Positions 24,601 to 39,800 of a stretch of 64,000 nucleotides of DNA are shown piece after piece. Position 1 is the first letter of the stretch; every line of letters begins with the position of its first letter. The position numbers were made by a program, and so were the translations under genes. This DNA comes from Lamellibrachia columna (taxonomy: Eukaryota > Annelida > Polychaeta > Sabellida > Siboglinidae). The notes beneath the pieces are model-generated. The model ran no database searches, was not told the origin of the DNA, and was given only the letters and a program-made list of their open reading frames with translations. The stretch spans positions 3,012,571-3,076,570 of the forward strand of contig OY759263.1 of NCBI GenBank assembly GCA_963662155.1, given 5' to 3'.

Positions 24601-27600
24601 TGAACATTCCATTATATTAACCAGTAAAGTCCATGGATAAATCCAGAGCATTCCAGCATGGAGCACTATTATATTTACAAACTCATATAACAAAATATAA
24701 AACCTGTTGTTGCATATTGGAAGTATATGTTTATATATTGTGTGTTCATTAGATGTAAATGCACTAATAATATATACCATTTTTTAGGACATTACCCTTG
24801 TATAATTTGAAATAATTAGTAATTAGTACCAGTAACATAGCACTTTTCATGGATCATACAGTCATCTACACAAATCATCACATCATGACTAGTGAAGTAT
24901 TTTATTTCATGAAAAATCAGATATTTGCATTATGACTTTTTTAGTATACAGTAAAGGTAAACAAAGAAAACAAATTAATTCCAATGTAACATCTGATTTC
25001 CAACAGTTCAAAGAAACTGCCGGAGACTGGAAGGTCAGAAGTGGAGGATGACTTGTTTGGGACCACAAGGAAGACGCAGGCACCTGAGACAAAAGTGAGG
25101 CCTTAGAACTTTCAACCTTGGGTTGCACTGGTACTTTCACTCTGGTTATATTGGCCCTGCCACTGTTACTGTCTGTACCACTGTGGCACTGCCACTGTTA
25201 CTGTCTGTACCACTGTGGCACTGCCACTGTTACTGTCTGTACCACTGTGGCACTGCCACTGTTACTGTCTGTACCACTGTGGCACTGCCACTGGTACTGT
25301 CTGTACCACTGTGGCACTGCCACTGTTACTGTCTGTGGCACTGCCACTGTTACTGTCTGTACCACTGTGGCACTGCCACTGTTACTGTCTGTACCACTGT
25401 GGCACTGCCACTGTTACTGTCTGTACCACTGTGGCACTGCCACTGGTACTGTCTGTACCACAGTGGCACTGCCACTGTTACTGTCTGTACCACTGTGGCA
25501 CTGCCACTGGTACTGTCTGTACCACAGTGGCACTGCCACTGGTACTGTCTGTACCACTGTGGCACTGCCACTGGTACTGTCTGTACCACTGTGGCACTGC
25601 CACTGGTACTGTCTGTACCACTGTGGCACTGCCACTGGTACTGTCTGTACCACTGTGGCACTGCCACTGTTACTGTCTGTACCACTGTGGCACTGCCACT
25701 GGTACTGTCTGTACCACAGTGGCACTGCCACTGTTACTGTCTGTACCACTGTGGCACTGCCACTGGTACTGTCTGTACCACAGTGGCACTGCCACTGGTA
25801 CTCTCTGTACCACTGTGGCACTGCCACTGGTACTGTCTGTACCACTGTGGCACTGCCACTGGTACTGTCTGTACCACTGTGGCACTGCCACTGTTACTGT
25901 CTGTACCACTGTGGCACTGCCACTGGTACTGTCTGTACCACAGTGGCACTGCCACTGGTACTGTCTGTATCACAGTGGCACTGCCACTGGTACTGTCTGT
26001 ACCACTGTGGCACTGCCACTGGTACTGTCTGTACCACTGTGGCACTGCCACTGTTACTGTCTGTACCACTGTGGCACTGCCACTGTTACTGTCTGTACCA
26101 CTGTGGCACTGCCACTGTTACTGTCTGTACCACTGTGGCACTGCCACTGTTACTGTCTGTACCACTGTGGCACTGCCACTGTTACTGTCTGTACCACTGT
26201 GGCACTGCCACTGTTACTGTCTGTAACACTGTGGCACTGCCACTGTTACTGTCTGTACCACTGTGGCACTGCCACTGGTACTGTCTGTACCACCGTGGCA
26301 CTGCCACTGTTACTGTCTGTACCACTGTGGCACTGCCACTGGTACTGTCTGTACCACAGTGGCACTGCCACTGGTACTGTCTGTACCACTGTGGCACTGC
26401 CACTGGTACTGTCTGTACCACTGTGGCACTGCCACTGGTACTGTCTGTACCACAGTGGCACTGCCACTGTTACTGTCTGTACCACTGTGGCACTGCCACT
26501 GGTACTGTCTGTACCACAGTGGCACTGCCACTGGTACTGTCTGTACCACTGTGGTACTGTCTGTACCACAGTGGCACTGCCACTGGTACTGTCTGTACCA
26601 CTGTGGCACTGCCACTGGTACTGTCTGTACCACTGTGGCACTGCCACTGGTACTGTCTGTACCACTGTGGCACTGCCACTGTTACTGTCTGTACCACTGT
26701 GGCACTGCCACTGGTACTGTCTGTACCACAGTGGCACTGCCACTGGTACTGTCTGTATCACAGTGGCACTGCCACTGGTACTGTCTGTACCACTGTGGCA
26801 CTGCCACTCGTACTGTCTGTACCACTGTGGCACTGCCACTGTTACTGTCTGTACCACTGTGGCACTGCCACTGGTACTGTCTGTACCACAGTGGCACTGC
26901 CACTGGTACTGTCTGTATCACAGTGGCACTGCCACTGTCTGTACCACTGTGGCATTGCCACTGGTACTGTCTGTACAATTGTGGCACTGCCACTGGTATT
27001 GTCTGTACCACTGTGGCACTGCCACTGTCTCTGGTACTGTATGTATCACTGTGGCACTGCCACTGCCACTGTCTGTACCACTGTGGCACTGCCACTGGTA
27101 CTGTCTGTACCACTGTGGCACTGCCACTGGTATTGTCTGTACCACTGTGGCACTGCCACTGTCTCTGGTACTGTATGTATCACTGTGGCACTGCCACTGC
27201 CACTGTCTGTACCACTGTGGCACTGCCACTGGTACTGTCTGTACCACTGTGGCACTGCCACTGCCACTGTCTGTACCACTGTGGCACTGCCACTGGTACT
27301 GTCTGTACCACTGTGGCACTGCCACTGCCACTGTCTGTACCACTGTGGCACTGCCACTGCCACTGTCTGTACCACTGTGGCACTGCCACTGTCTGTACCA
27401 GTGTGGCACTGCCACTGGTACTGTCTGTATCACTGTGGCACTGCCACTGGTACTGTCTGTACCACTGTGGCACTGCCACTGGTACTGTCTGTACCACTGT
27501 GGCACTGCCACTGTCTGTACCACTGTGGCACTGCCACTGGTATTGTCTGTACCACTGTGGCACTGCCACTGCCACTGGTACTGTCTGTACCACTGTGGCA

Positions 27601-30600
27601 CTGTCACTGGTACTGTCTGTACCACTGTGGCACTGTCACTGGTATTGTCTGTACCACTGTGGCACTGCCACTGTTACTGTCTGTACCACTGTGACACTGC
27701 CACTGCCACTGGTACTGTCTGTACCACAGTTGCACTGCCACTGGTACTGTCTGTATCACAGTGGCACTGGCACTGGTACTCCCTGTAACACTGTGGCATT
27801 GCCACTGGTACTCTCTGTACCACTGTGGCACAGCCACTGCCTCTGGTACTGTCTATACAACTGTGGCACTGCCACTGGTACTGTCTGTACCACTGTGGCA
27901 CTGCCACTGCCACTGGTACTGTCTGTACCACTGTGGCACTGTCACTGGTACTGTCTGTACCACTGTGGCACTGCCACTGGTATTGTCTGTACCACTTGGC
28001 ACTGCCTCTGGTACTGTCTGTATCACTGTGGCACTGCCACTGGTACTGTCTGTATCACTGTGGCACTGTCACTGGTACTGTCTGTATCACTGTGGCACTG
28101 TCACTGGTACTGTCTGTACCACTGTCGCACTGCCACTGCCACTGGTACTGTCTGTACCACTGTGGCACTGCCACTGGTACTGTCTGTACCACTGTGGCAC
28201 TGCCACTGGTACTGTCTGTATCACTGTGGCACTGCCACTGCCACTGGTACTGTCTGTATCACTGTGGCACTGCCACTGCCACTGGTACTGTCTGTATCAC
28301 TGTGGCACTGCCACTGGTACTGTCTGTATCACTCCTGTTATGCACCATCTGCATCCAGTGCCTCCAACCTATCCCTTCCCTTTCTTCCCTCCTATTATGC
28401 ACTATCTGCATGCAATGCCTCCAACCTATCCCTTCCCTTTCTTCCCTCCTATTATGCACTATCTGCATGCAATGCCTCCAACCTCTCCCTTCCCTTTCTT
28501 CCCTCCTATTATGCACTATCTGCATGCAATGCCTCCAACCTATCCCTTCCCTTTCTTCCCTCCTATTATGCACTATCTGCATGCAATGCCTCCAACCTAT
28601 CCCTTCCCTTTCTTCCCTCCTATTATGCACTATCTGCATGCAATGCCTCCAACCTATCCCTTCCCTTTCTTCCCTCCTATTATGCACTATCTGCATGCAA
28701 TGCCTCCAACCTATCCCTTCCCTTTCTCCCCCCCTCTTATGAACCATCTGCATGCAATGCCTCCAACCTATCCCTTCCCTTTCTTCCCTCCTATTATGCA
28801 CTATCTGCATGCAATGCCTCCAACCTATCCCTTCCCTTTCTTCCCTCCTATTATGCACTATCTGCATGCAATACCTCCAGCCTATCCCTTCCCTTTCTTC
28901 CCCCCTCTTATGAACCATCTGCATGCAATGCCTCCAACCTATCCCTTCCCTTTCTTCCCCCCTCTTATGAACCATCTGCATGCAATGCCTCCAACCTATC
29001 CCTTCCCTTTCTTCCCTCCTATTATGCACTATCTGCATGCAATGCCTCCAACCTATCCCTTCCCTTTCTTCCCTCCTATTATGCACTATCTGCATGCAAT
29101 GCCTCCAACCTATCCCTTCCCTTTCTTCCCTCCTATTATGCACTATCTGCATGCAATGCCTCCAACCTATACCTTCCCTTTCTTCCTTCCTATTATGCAC
29201 TGTCTGCATGCAATGCATCCAACCTATCCCTTCCCTTTCTTCCCTCCTATTATGCACTATCTGCATGCAATGCCTCCAACCTATCCCTTCCCTTTCTTCC
29301 CTCCTATTATGCACTATCTGCATGCAATGCCTCCAACCTACCCCTTCCCATTCTTCCCTCCTATTATGCACTATCTGCATGCAATGCCTCCAACCTATCC
29401 CTTCCCTTTCTTCCCTCCTATTATGCACTATCTGCATGCAATGCCTCCAACCTATCCCTTCCCTTTCTTCCCTCCTATTATGCACTATCTGCATGCAATG
29501 CATCCAACCTATCCCTTCCCTTTCTTCCCTCCTATTATGCACTATCTGCATGCAGTGCCTCCAACCTATCCCTTCCCTTTCTTCCCTCCTATTATGCACT
29601 ATCTGCATGCAATGCCTCCAACCTATCCCTTCCCTTTCTTCCCTCCTATTATGCACTATCTGCATGCAATGCCTCCAACCTATCCCTTCCCTTTCTTCCC
29701 TCCTATTATGCACTATCTGCATGCAATGACTCTACTTTGATCAGCTGTCTATGTCAACTTATGATTGTCAAATTTAGTATTGATAATATTGCATTGTCAC
29801 ATCCTATGTTGCAATGTGTAGATAAATAAGTACACCTGATAATCTGACAGTTTCTTTCACAGACCACTGAAGTACCAAGCCAATCAACTGTGACAACCAG
29901 GAAAGCCACATTGTCTCTCTTTGATGATGATGATGATGACAATGACTTATTTGGTGTCACACCCACTGCCACCAAGCCAGGGGCCATGTCCAGGCAGAAG
30001 TCAATGGTAAGGTTTCAAGTTTTGACAAAGTATACATTTTTGTAACTGTGGGTAATGGATGCATCTGGAGGTGCCTTCAACTACAGTTCACTGTAGGTGC
30101 CTTGAACCACAGTTCACTGTAGGTGCCTTCAACCATAGTTCACTGTAGGTGCTTTCAACCACAGTTCACTGTAGGTGCCTTCAACCACAGTTCACTGTAG
30201 GTGTCTTCAACTATAGTTCCATGTTGGTGCCTTCAACCACAGTTCACTGTAGGTGTCTTCAACTACAGTTCCCAGTAAGTGCCTTCAACTACAGTTCACT
30301 GTAGGTGCCTTCAACTACAGTTCACTGGAGGTGCCTTCAACCACAGTTCACTGTAGGTGCCTTCAACCACAGTTTACTGTAGGTGCCTTCAACCACAGTT
30401 CCATGTAGGTGCCTTCAACTACAGTTCACTGTAGGTGCCTTCAACCACAGTTCACTGGAGGTGCCTTCAACTACAGTTCTCTGTAGGTGCCTTCAACTAC
30501 AGTTCACTGGAGGTGCCTTCAACTACAGTTCACTGGAGGTGCCTTCAACCACAGTTCCATGTAGGTGTCTTCAACTACAGTTCACTGTAGGTGCCTTCAA

Positions 30601-33600
30601 CCACAGTTCACTGGAGGTGCCTTCAACCACAGTTCCATTTAGGTGCCTTCAACTACAGTTCACTGTAGGTGCCTTCAACCACAGTTTACTATAGGTGCCT
30701 TCAACCACAGTTCACTGGAGGTGCCTTCAACTACAGTTCACTGGAGGTGCCTCCAACTACAGTTCACTATAGGTGTCTTCAACTACAGTTTACTGGAGGT
30801 GCCTCCAACTACAGTTCACTGGAGGTGCCTTCAACTACAGATCACTGTAGTAACATGGTGAACTGTTTGCTACTATTACATCATACAATGCATGATGGGT
30901 CACTGAATAAACATGCTTTCTTTTTGCTGAACTGGACATTTAAGTGACTTACAACATTGTCCTGAACATTATAAATACACACAGACTATCGATGAAGTAT
31001 TCAGAGGTTCACTCACATTTGTTCCTTCTGTACGAAGTGCTGATCTCAAAGCATGAAAGTATGAAACTACATGGTATTGGTTACCTGGGGGAAGGGGTTA
31101 CCTGGGGGAAGGGGTTACCTGGGGGAATAGGTTACCTGGGAGAAGGGGTTACTTGGTGGAAGGGGTTCCCTTGGAGAAGGGGTTACCTGGGGGAAGGAGT
31201 TACTTGGGGAAGGGATTACCTGGGGAAGGGGTTACCCAGTAGAAGGGGTTACCTGGGAGAAGGGGTTACCTGGGGGAATAGGTTACCTGGGAGAAGGGGT
31301 TACTTGGTGGAAGGGGTTCCCTTGGAGAAGGGGTTACCTGGGGGAAGGAGTTACTTGGGGAAGGGATTACCTGGGAAGGGGTTACCCAGTAGAAGGGGTT
31401 ACCTGGGGGAATGGGTTACCTGGGAGAAGGGGTTACCTGCAGGAAGGGGTTACCCAGGGGAAGGGGTTACCTGGGGGAAGGGGTTGGCAGCCCTTCATAT
31501 GTTGTTGTATTGTTCCCAGAAAATTTTATTTTTCCTATCCTATTTCCTATCGGTAGGATAAGAAAACTATCGTAGCCAGTTTTGTGTTATGGTGGCTGAA
31601 GTGTGTTGACTTTGAGCCCACACAGCCAGTTTTGTGTTAAGGTGGCTGAAGTGTGTTGACTTTGAGCCCACACAGCCAGTTTTGTGTTATGGTGGCTGAA
31701 GTGTGTTGACTTTGAGCCCATGCAGCCAGTTTTGTGTTAAGGTGGCTGAAGTGGGTTGACTTTGAGCCCACGCAGCCAGTTTTGTGTTAAGGTGGCTGAA
31801 GTGGGTTGACTTTGAGCCCACACAGCCAGTTTTGTGTTATGGTGGCTGAAGTGTGTTGACTTTGAGCCCACGCAGCCAGTTTTGTGTTAAGGTGGCTGAA
31901 GTGTGTTGACTTTGAGCCCACGCAGCCAGTTTTGTGTTAAGGTGGCTGAAGTGGGTTGACTTTGAGCCCACGCAGCTAGTTTTGTGTTATGATGGCTGAA
32001 GTGTGTTGACATTGAGCCCACACAGCCAGTTTTGTGTTATGGTGGCTGAAGTGTGTTGACTTTGAGCCCACGCAACTAGTTTTGTGTTATGATGACTGAA
32101 GCACCACCTGGCGAACACAAGGTTACCAAAGTTGTCCACAGGTCAATGTAATGCAAAGTGTCTTGTAAGGAGTGTCTGAGAATGCCGCATTCACGTAGTG
32201 TCATGCATTAAAGTCTTGAGACTGTCCCTAATGTGATGTCTTGAGACCATCCCAAATGTGATGTCTTGAGACCGTCCCTAATGTGATGTCTTGAGACTGT
32301 CCCTAATGTGATGTTTTGAGACTGCTCCTAATGTGATGTATTGAGACTGTCCCTAATGTGGTGCTTGTCCAGTGACATATAATTTACCCTATGGCAGATC
32401 TATACATTAACTTGTCAGTTGCTGGACACTGTCACCCCTGAGGGTAGAATTCATTTATGATGTTTATCATTGCCTTGGATCATATCATATAAATACCAGT
32501 GTGGTCTAGTTATACACAACCTAGAGATGGGGTCATGCATGCTGGTATTGTGAAGTTCACAGAGGCATTGTTGGAACATAATATCAACATTTTATTACAT
32601 GTTAAATATTGTTAAGCATTGGCGTAGATGTTTCCATTTGCATGTGACTTGTCTTGAATGAAACTAGAGATGCCACTCACAATCTACAGGCTGTGTTTAA
32701 TGTGGTTCACCTGGGGCTTATTGGTAAGAACCAGTAATGGCCAATATTGAGGTTAGTACAGACCATACTGTTGTGCTTTAGTTATTTATTAGTAGTCTGT
32801 GTGTAAGCTGGCACTAATGGCACGTGACCACGGTGGCTGGTTCCGTTATCTTTGAACTGTTTGGGCAGCTGCTTCATGTCAATTGTTGTTGTTAGGTGAG
32901 ACTTAATTTTATATGATTGGATGAATTGGATGGTGGATGGATGAGCGGGTAGGGGATGAATGATTGGATGAGTGGATTGGGTGGTAGTGTTTGGATGATT
33001 GATGGGTTGGTGGATGGATGATTGTGGGGGTGGGGGTGGGGGTGGATGGACAATTGGATGGGTGGGTGGATGGAGGGGTGGGTGGGTGATTGGATGGATG
33101 GGGTGGGTTTTGATTGGAGGGGGTGTGATTGGATGGATGGGGTCTGTAAGTGGGTGTGTGATTGGATTGATGGGGTGGGTGGGTTGGCGGATGATTGGAT
33201 GGGTTGGTGGATGATTGGATGGATGGGTGGGTATGTGATTGGAAGGACAGATGATTGGATGGATGGATGGATGGATGGATGGATGGATGGGTGGGTGGGT
33301 GGGTGGGTGGGTGGGTGGGTGGGTGGGTGGGTGGGTGGGTTGGAGGGTGGGTGGGTTGGAGGGTGGGTGGGTGGGTGGGTGGGTGGATGGGGGATTAATG
33401 ATTAGGCAGATTGGTAGTTTGACATGCCTGCAACTGGTGTGTTTGAAGGAGCCAGAGAAGCGAGCCAGCAAGTCCCTCTTCCAGGGCGACGACTGGTTGT
33501 TTGGGGGTGCAGACGACAATGACCCCACAGTTGATCTCTTTGGCCCCAAGAAGCCTCCAAAGGTACACCAGGGTATTTTCATGACACCCAATTGGGGTGG

Positions 33601-36600
33601 CTTAAAGGCAGGGTAATTTATGTTGTCTGATGCTATTATTACTACATTATCCAAGACAGTGCATCATCCAAGACAGTGCATCATCCAAGACAGTGCATCA
33701 TTCTAATACACAAATGACACTAGCCAAATCAGAATATTTATTTATGGTCTCAACTAACTCTGAGAACCCACATCAGCTGCATAAATATAGTCTATTCATA
33801 TAGACTGCCTGCACCATTTCTACCTAATCAGGATTCATTTAAACCTTTGTGTGTTATGTTCTCCAATTATTTCAAGGATAAAATTAGGCTTATCCATTCT
33901 GCATTTCCCTATACACTTTACATCATGTAAAAGTGGACCCTCCACAAATACATCCCCTGCTTATTTCTGTAACACCTGTTACAGTTGATGAAGTGAGAGA
34001 GATAATCATGTCTTATTTCTGTAACACCTGTTACAGTTGATGAAGTGAGAGAGATAATCATGTCTTATTTCTGTAACACCTGTTACAGTTGATGAAGTGA
34101 GAGAGATAATCATGTCCTCCAAACAAGTCCTGTTGTTTCAGTATATGTACTGTGTATTGGATAAACTACATCAATCATGACCCACAACATTCATTATGAC
34201 CCACAACATCCATCATGATCCACAACATCCATCATGATCCACAACATCCATCATGACCCACAACATCCATCATGATCCACAACATCCATTATGACCCACA
34301 ACATCCATCATGATCCACAACATCCATCATGATCCACAACATCAGTTATGATCTACAGTATCCATCATATTCACATACATTATGATCCACAACATCCATC
34401 ATGATTCACATGCATTATGATCCACAACATCCATCATGATTCACATGCATTATGATCCACAACATCCATCGTGATCCACCACATCAGTCATGATTCACAT
34501 CCATCATGACCCATCATGATCTACAGCATCCATTCTGATCCACAACATATATTATGATCCACAACATCCGTCATGATCCACAACATCCGTCATGATCCAC
34601 AACATCCATCATGATTCACAACATCCACTCTGTATTTGGCAGGCTAAAGAGATACAAGATAAAGCACCCCCTTCTGTGGCCCCAGAGGGCGCCACCACCA
34701 AGTCGAGCAGCGGAGGTGAAGTAGAAGAACGAACTCTGCAGGTGAAACTTGTTTTGTTTACATGAACCAGGCTCCTTCAAACAAACGTATTCATCTGAGC
34801 TTGGGACGCATCATTATTTGTTTTTCCATATTTAGGCGACCATGTTAATGTTTTCTAGTCTTGTACACAAAATAACGATTCAGATTTCATCAGAGTGGCA
34901 GTTGGTGCATGTCATGTCACTAATCTGCTCCAGAGTTCTCACAAAATCCTACAATTTTGTTTTCAAGAAAATCAACATAAGAAATACTCCTGTCGCATGT
35001 TGTCAAGAACAGAAAGATGTCTACATGCACAGGAGGTCCTTCCATCACTGACCACCTGCTGCCCGCCAGCTGACCATCTGCTGCCCGCCAGCAAACCACC
35101 TGTTGCCTGCCAGCTAACCACCTGCTGCCCGCCAGCTTACCACCTGCTGCCTGCCAGCTGACCACCTGCTGCCTGCCAGCCACCAGAAATTAAGCCTCTG
35201 ACCATCATAACTATTGCTATCCTCAAATGCAATGACATCACAGTGAGGACTCTCACAGTGAGGACTCTCACTGTGAGGACTCTCAATGTGCGGACTCTCG
35301 CTGTGCAGACTCTTGCTGTGAGGACTCTCGCTGTGAGGACTCTCACTGTGAAGACTCTCGCTGTGAGGACTCTCGCTGTGAGGACTCGTGCTGTGACGAT
35401 TTTCCCTGTGCGGACTCTCGCTGTGCAGACTATCGCTGTGAGGACTCTCGCTATGAGGACTCTCGCTGTGAGGACTCTCGCTGTGAGGACTCTCACTGTG
35501 AGGACGCTCGGTGTGAGGACTCTCACTGTGAGTACTCTCACTGTGTAAGGAACTGCCACTTAAAAGGACAACTTTGAAATCCCAGTTCTGGCCTTGTTTC
35601 ATGCACTCGTGTTTATAAGGCACAGTTTCACCAAAGTCCTAACATGTTCCTTGTAACATCGATCCACTGTATGGCACATACTGTGTCGGATTCGATTCTG
35701 GTTGGGGTGTCTACATCCAACGGGGTGGAGGAAGTGGAGTCCCCGGCAAGCTCTCTGGCATCGAGGGCTGAGCGGGAGAGCACACCAGCTCAGCCATCAT
35801 CTCGGCCTGTAGCCGGACAGACAGGCCCCAGAGGAACAGATTCTTCATGATTTCACCAGGCATTTCTAGTCTGGGCGCCTCCTGTCACCCTTGATGGCCT
35901 CAAGTATCCTCTGGGGCATGAATGCTACCAGATATTGGTTGATTGTCTTGACCCCCAGACCACGCAGCCTGGTTTCCTCCTTTACCGTCATGACCATTTC
36001 CTCACTATCCCACTTACTCTTCCCTTGAGCTGCCATTGCTGCCCTCGAGTGGATCGCCAGACCTTGTAACCCTTGCCACAATGCAGACAGAGCCTGTACT
36101 GAGCCCCCTGACCTTGCAGGGTGGTTCCTCAGTGGAGGAACCCCGTAATAAATTGACTTTTGATACTGCGTGATAGTCCCACCAGGTTAGTAAGGCTTCT
36201 GGGGTGTTGAGACTCATGGCTACCTCAGCCGGTACTGGGTGATGACCACCCAGGGTTAAGTGGCTGCCTGGAGCCCGGATACCACTCCCGTGGCACTTCG
36301 CCAGTTATTTGTATTGGGTTTTTGATTTCTTACTGACACCTCGATCGTTCAATCTTGGTTTTACCACCACAAGACGGTAACTAACGCAAGCACCTCGGGA
36401 AGGTGAGAAAACAACTTATGACATACAGAGGCTTGTGTACTGGTGGCGGTGGCCCAGGGTATTGCTTTGACATCCAACAAGGGAGGTGCTAGCCATGTAT
36501 GGTGTCAAAATCACTTGCATTTCATTCGTATGCCATGAACCCTGGAAATGAAGTAATGATCTGTCCCCTATGGTATCTCTAGCATGCTGACAAGGTCAAC

Positions 36601-36834
36601 AAGACACCGTGGATATGCAACGTCTAATGTTGGTGAACTCTTCAATGCAGGAGGAGGAAACAGGCCACATCCCAGTCAAGCCTAAGAAGCTTGCAGGGGC
36701 CGTGTCGATGTTTGGTGGTATGGACCCAGCTATGATTGGGCGAACAAGATCTGTCAGTAGGCCCCCCGTGACTGAGAAGCCAGCACTGCAAAAAAAACCA
36801 GGTGACACTTTGGTGGAGTAGTACCAGTTACAAG

Positions 36835-36889
<55 letters not shown>

Positions 36890-39800
36890 TGCGTGTGTGC
36901 ATTTAAAGTAAGAGATAATGTTAAAACTGCAAATGAGCTGTGAATTTAACAACTGGTGCTTTGTGCATATATTCACCAAACTCAGTCACACCAACAGCAT
37001 TTATTATGGGATAATTTTGATGAATGTATTTCAGAGGACAACTTCATTGACCAAACAGACAAGCAGTTTACTAAGAGCTCTTCAGAGGGAGCCACCATAA
37101 AGGTATTTGTTCTGTAGACAGTTGTTACAGCTAAATATATAATAGCATTAATACATAATCAGTGTAGCTAATTATATGGAATAAAATCTTCAATTATTTG
37201 AATTAACCATGGCTTTGTTTACTTTATACATTTTTTATTTGCTTCCTAGGATCTTCTTTGTCTGAAGATTAACCCGTTGAAAGTGCTCAACTGCCCTGGT
37301 CTGTACTGTCTACAGCCTGGAGCAAGGCTGAATCATTTCCCCTGCCACATTGTACAGCACAGATATTCTTACCCCAGCTGTCTCCCAGGTGTTCACATCT
37401 GTCCACAGCTGTCTCCCAGCTGTCCACAGCTATCTCCCAGCTGTTTGTGATAGAATGGTCTTATCAGTTTGACTCTATAATTGCTCACTGTTATTTTGTG
37501 TCCTTCATAGACTGTTCCTGAATTGTTGAACAGACCAATGTGCCATGAAAAATGACACAACTTTGCTTCATTAGCCTGGGTTTTACAGGACAAAAGAAAG
37601 TGGCACAGGATTTCAGATGTGACTAATTACGTGGTCAATGCCCACTTTCTCTGTCCGTCTTGTTCCGCCTCGCAGTCTTGTGTATCTCATTCTGCTTCAT
37701 TAACCATCATACACGTATGACTCGCAGTCTTGTGTATCTCATTCTGCTTCATTAACCATCATACACGTATGACTCGCAGTCTTGTGTATCTCATTCTGCT
37801 TCATTAACCATCATACACGTATGACTCGCAGTCTTGTGTATTTCATTCTGCTTCATTAACCATCATACACGTATGACTCGCAGTCTTGTGTATCTCATTC
37901 TGCTTCATTAACCATCATACATGTGTGACTTGCAGTCGTGTGTATCTTATTCTGCTTCATTAACCATCATACACGTATGACTCGCAGGCTTGTGGATCTC
38001 ATTCTGCTTCATTAACCATCATACACGTATGACTCGCAGTCTTGTGTATCTCATTCTGCTTCATTAACCATCATACATGTGTGACTTGCAGTCGTGTGTA
38101 TCTTATTCTGCTTCATTAACCATCATACACGTATGACTCGCAGGCTTGTGGATCTCATTCTGCTTCATTAACCATCATACACGTATGACTCGCAGTCTTG
38201 TGTATCTCATTCTGCTTCATTAACCATCATACATGTGTGACTTGCAGTCGTGTGTATCTTATTCTGCTTCATTAACCATCATACACGTATGACTCGCAGT
38301 CTTGTGGATCTCATTCTGCTTCATTAACCATCATACATGTATGACTCGCAGTCTTGTGGATCTCATTCTGCTTCATTAACCATCATACACGTATGACTCG
38401 CAGTCTTGTGTATTTCATTCTGCTTCATTAACCATCATACATGTATGACTCACAGTCTTGTGTATCTCATTCTGCTTCATTAACCATCATACATGTGTGA
38501 CTTGCAGTCGTGTGTATCTTATTCTGCTTCATTAACCATCATACACGTATGACTCGCAGTCTTGTGGATCTCATTCTGCTTCATTAACCATCATACATGT
38601 ATGACTCGCAGTCTTGTGGATCTCATTCTGCTTTATTAACCATCATACACGTATGACTCGCAGTCTTGTGTATTTCATTCTGCTTCATTAACCATCATAC
38701 ATGTATGACTCACAGTCTTGTGTATCTCATTCTGCTTCATTAACCATCATACATGTGTGACTTGCAGTCGTGTGTATCTTATTCTGCTTCATTAACCATC
38801 ATACACGTATGACTCGCAGTCTTGTGGATCTCATTCTGCTTCATTAACCATCATACACGTATGACTCACAGTCTTGTGTATCTCATTCTGCTTCATTAAC
38901 CATCATACATGTATGACTCGCGGTCTTGTGTATCTCATTCTGCTTCATTAACCATCATACATGTGTGACTTGCAGTCTTGTGTATCTCATTCTGCTTCAT
39001 TAACCATCATACACGTATGACTCGCAGTCTTGTGTATCTCATTCTGCTTCATTAACCATCATACACGTATGACTCGCAGTCTTGTGTATCTCATTCTGCT
39101 TTATTAACCATCATACACGTATGACTCGCAGTCTTGTGTATCTCATTCTGCTTCATTAACCATCATACATGTATGACTCGCAGTCTTGTGGATCTCATTC
39201 TGCTTCATTAACCATCATACATGTATGACTCGCAGTCTTGTGTATCTCATTCTGCTTCATTAACCATCATACACGTATGACTCGCAGTCTTGTGTATCTC
39301 ATTCTGCTTCATTAACCATCATACACGTATGACTCACAGTCTTGTGTATCTCATTCTGCTTCATTAACCATCATACACGTATGACTCGCAGTCTTGTGTA
39401 TCTCATTCTGCTTCATTAACCATCATACACGTATGACTCGCAGTCTTGTGTATCTCATTCTGCTTCATTAACCATCATACACGTATGACTCGCAGTCTTG
39501 TGTATCTCATTCTGCTTCATTAACCATCATACATGTATGACTCGCAGTCTTGTGTATCTCATTCTGCTTCATTAACCATCATACACGTATGACTCGCAGT
39601 CTTGTGTATCTCATTCTGCTTCATTAACCATCATACACGTATGACTCGCAGTCTTATGTATCTCATTCTGCTTCATTAACCATCGTACATGTGTGACTTG
39701 CAGTCTTGTGTATCTTATTCTAGCCGGGTGCATCCAGTATTCGGGCGGTGAAAAGTGAGATGGAGCCACCTGTGGGGAAGTCTCGAACTAGTCCTGATAT

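Noticed and set aside
25118..29829. ORFs of 487 to 1188 codons on both strands
   Set aside because: Read-through of the 32-bp and 57-bp arrays; no non-repeat domain is included.
35644..35850. Plus-strand ORF considered as an extra washc2 exon
   Set aside because: It is antisense to the minus-strand LINE fragment, has no good acceptor or donor, and exons 18 and 19 already join in phase.
37249..37390. Open stretch after gcttcctag considered as a washc2 exon
   Set aside because: The phase 0 translation is Cys/Leu-rich and unlike the acidic FAM21 tail; exons 20 and 21 join in phase without it.
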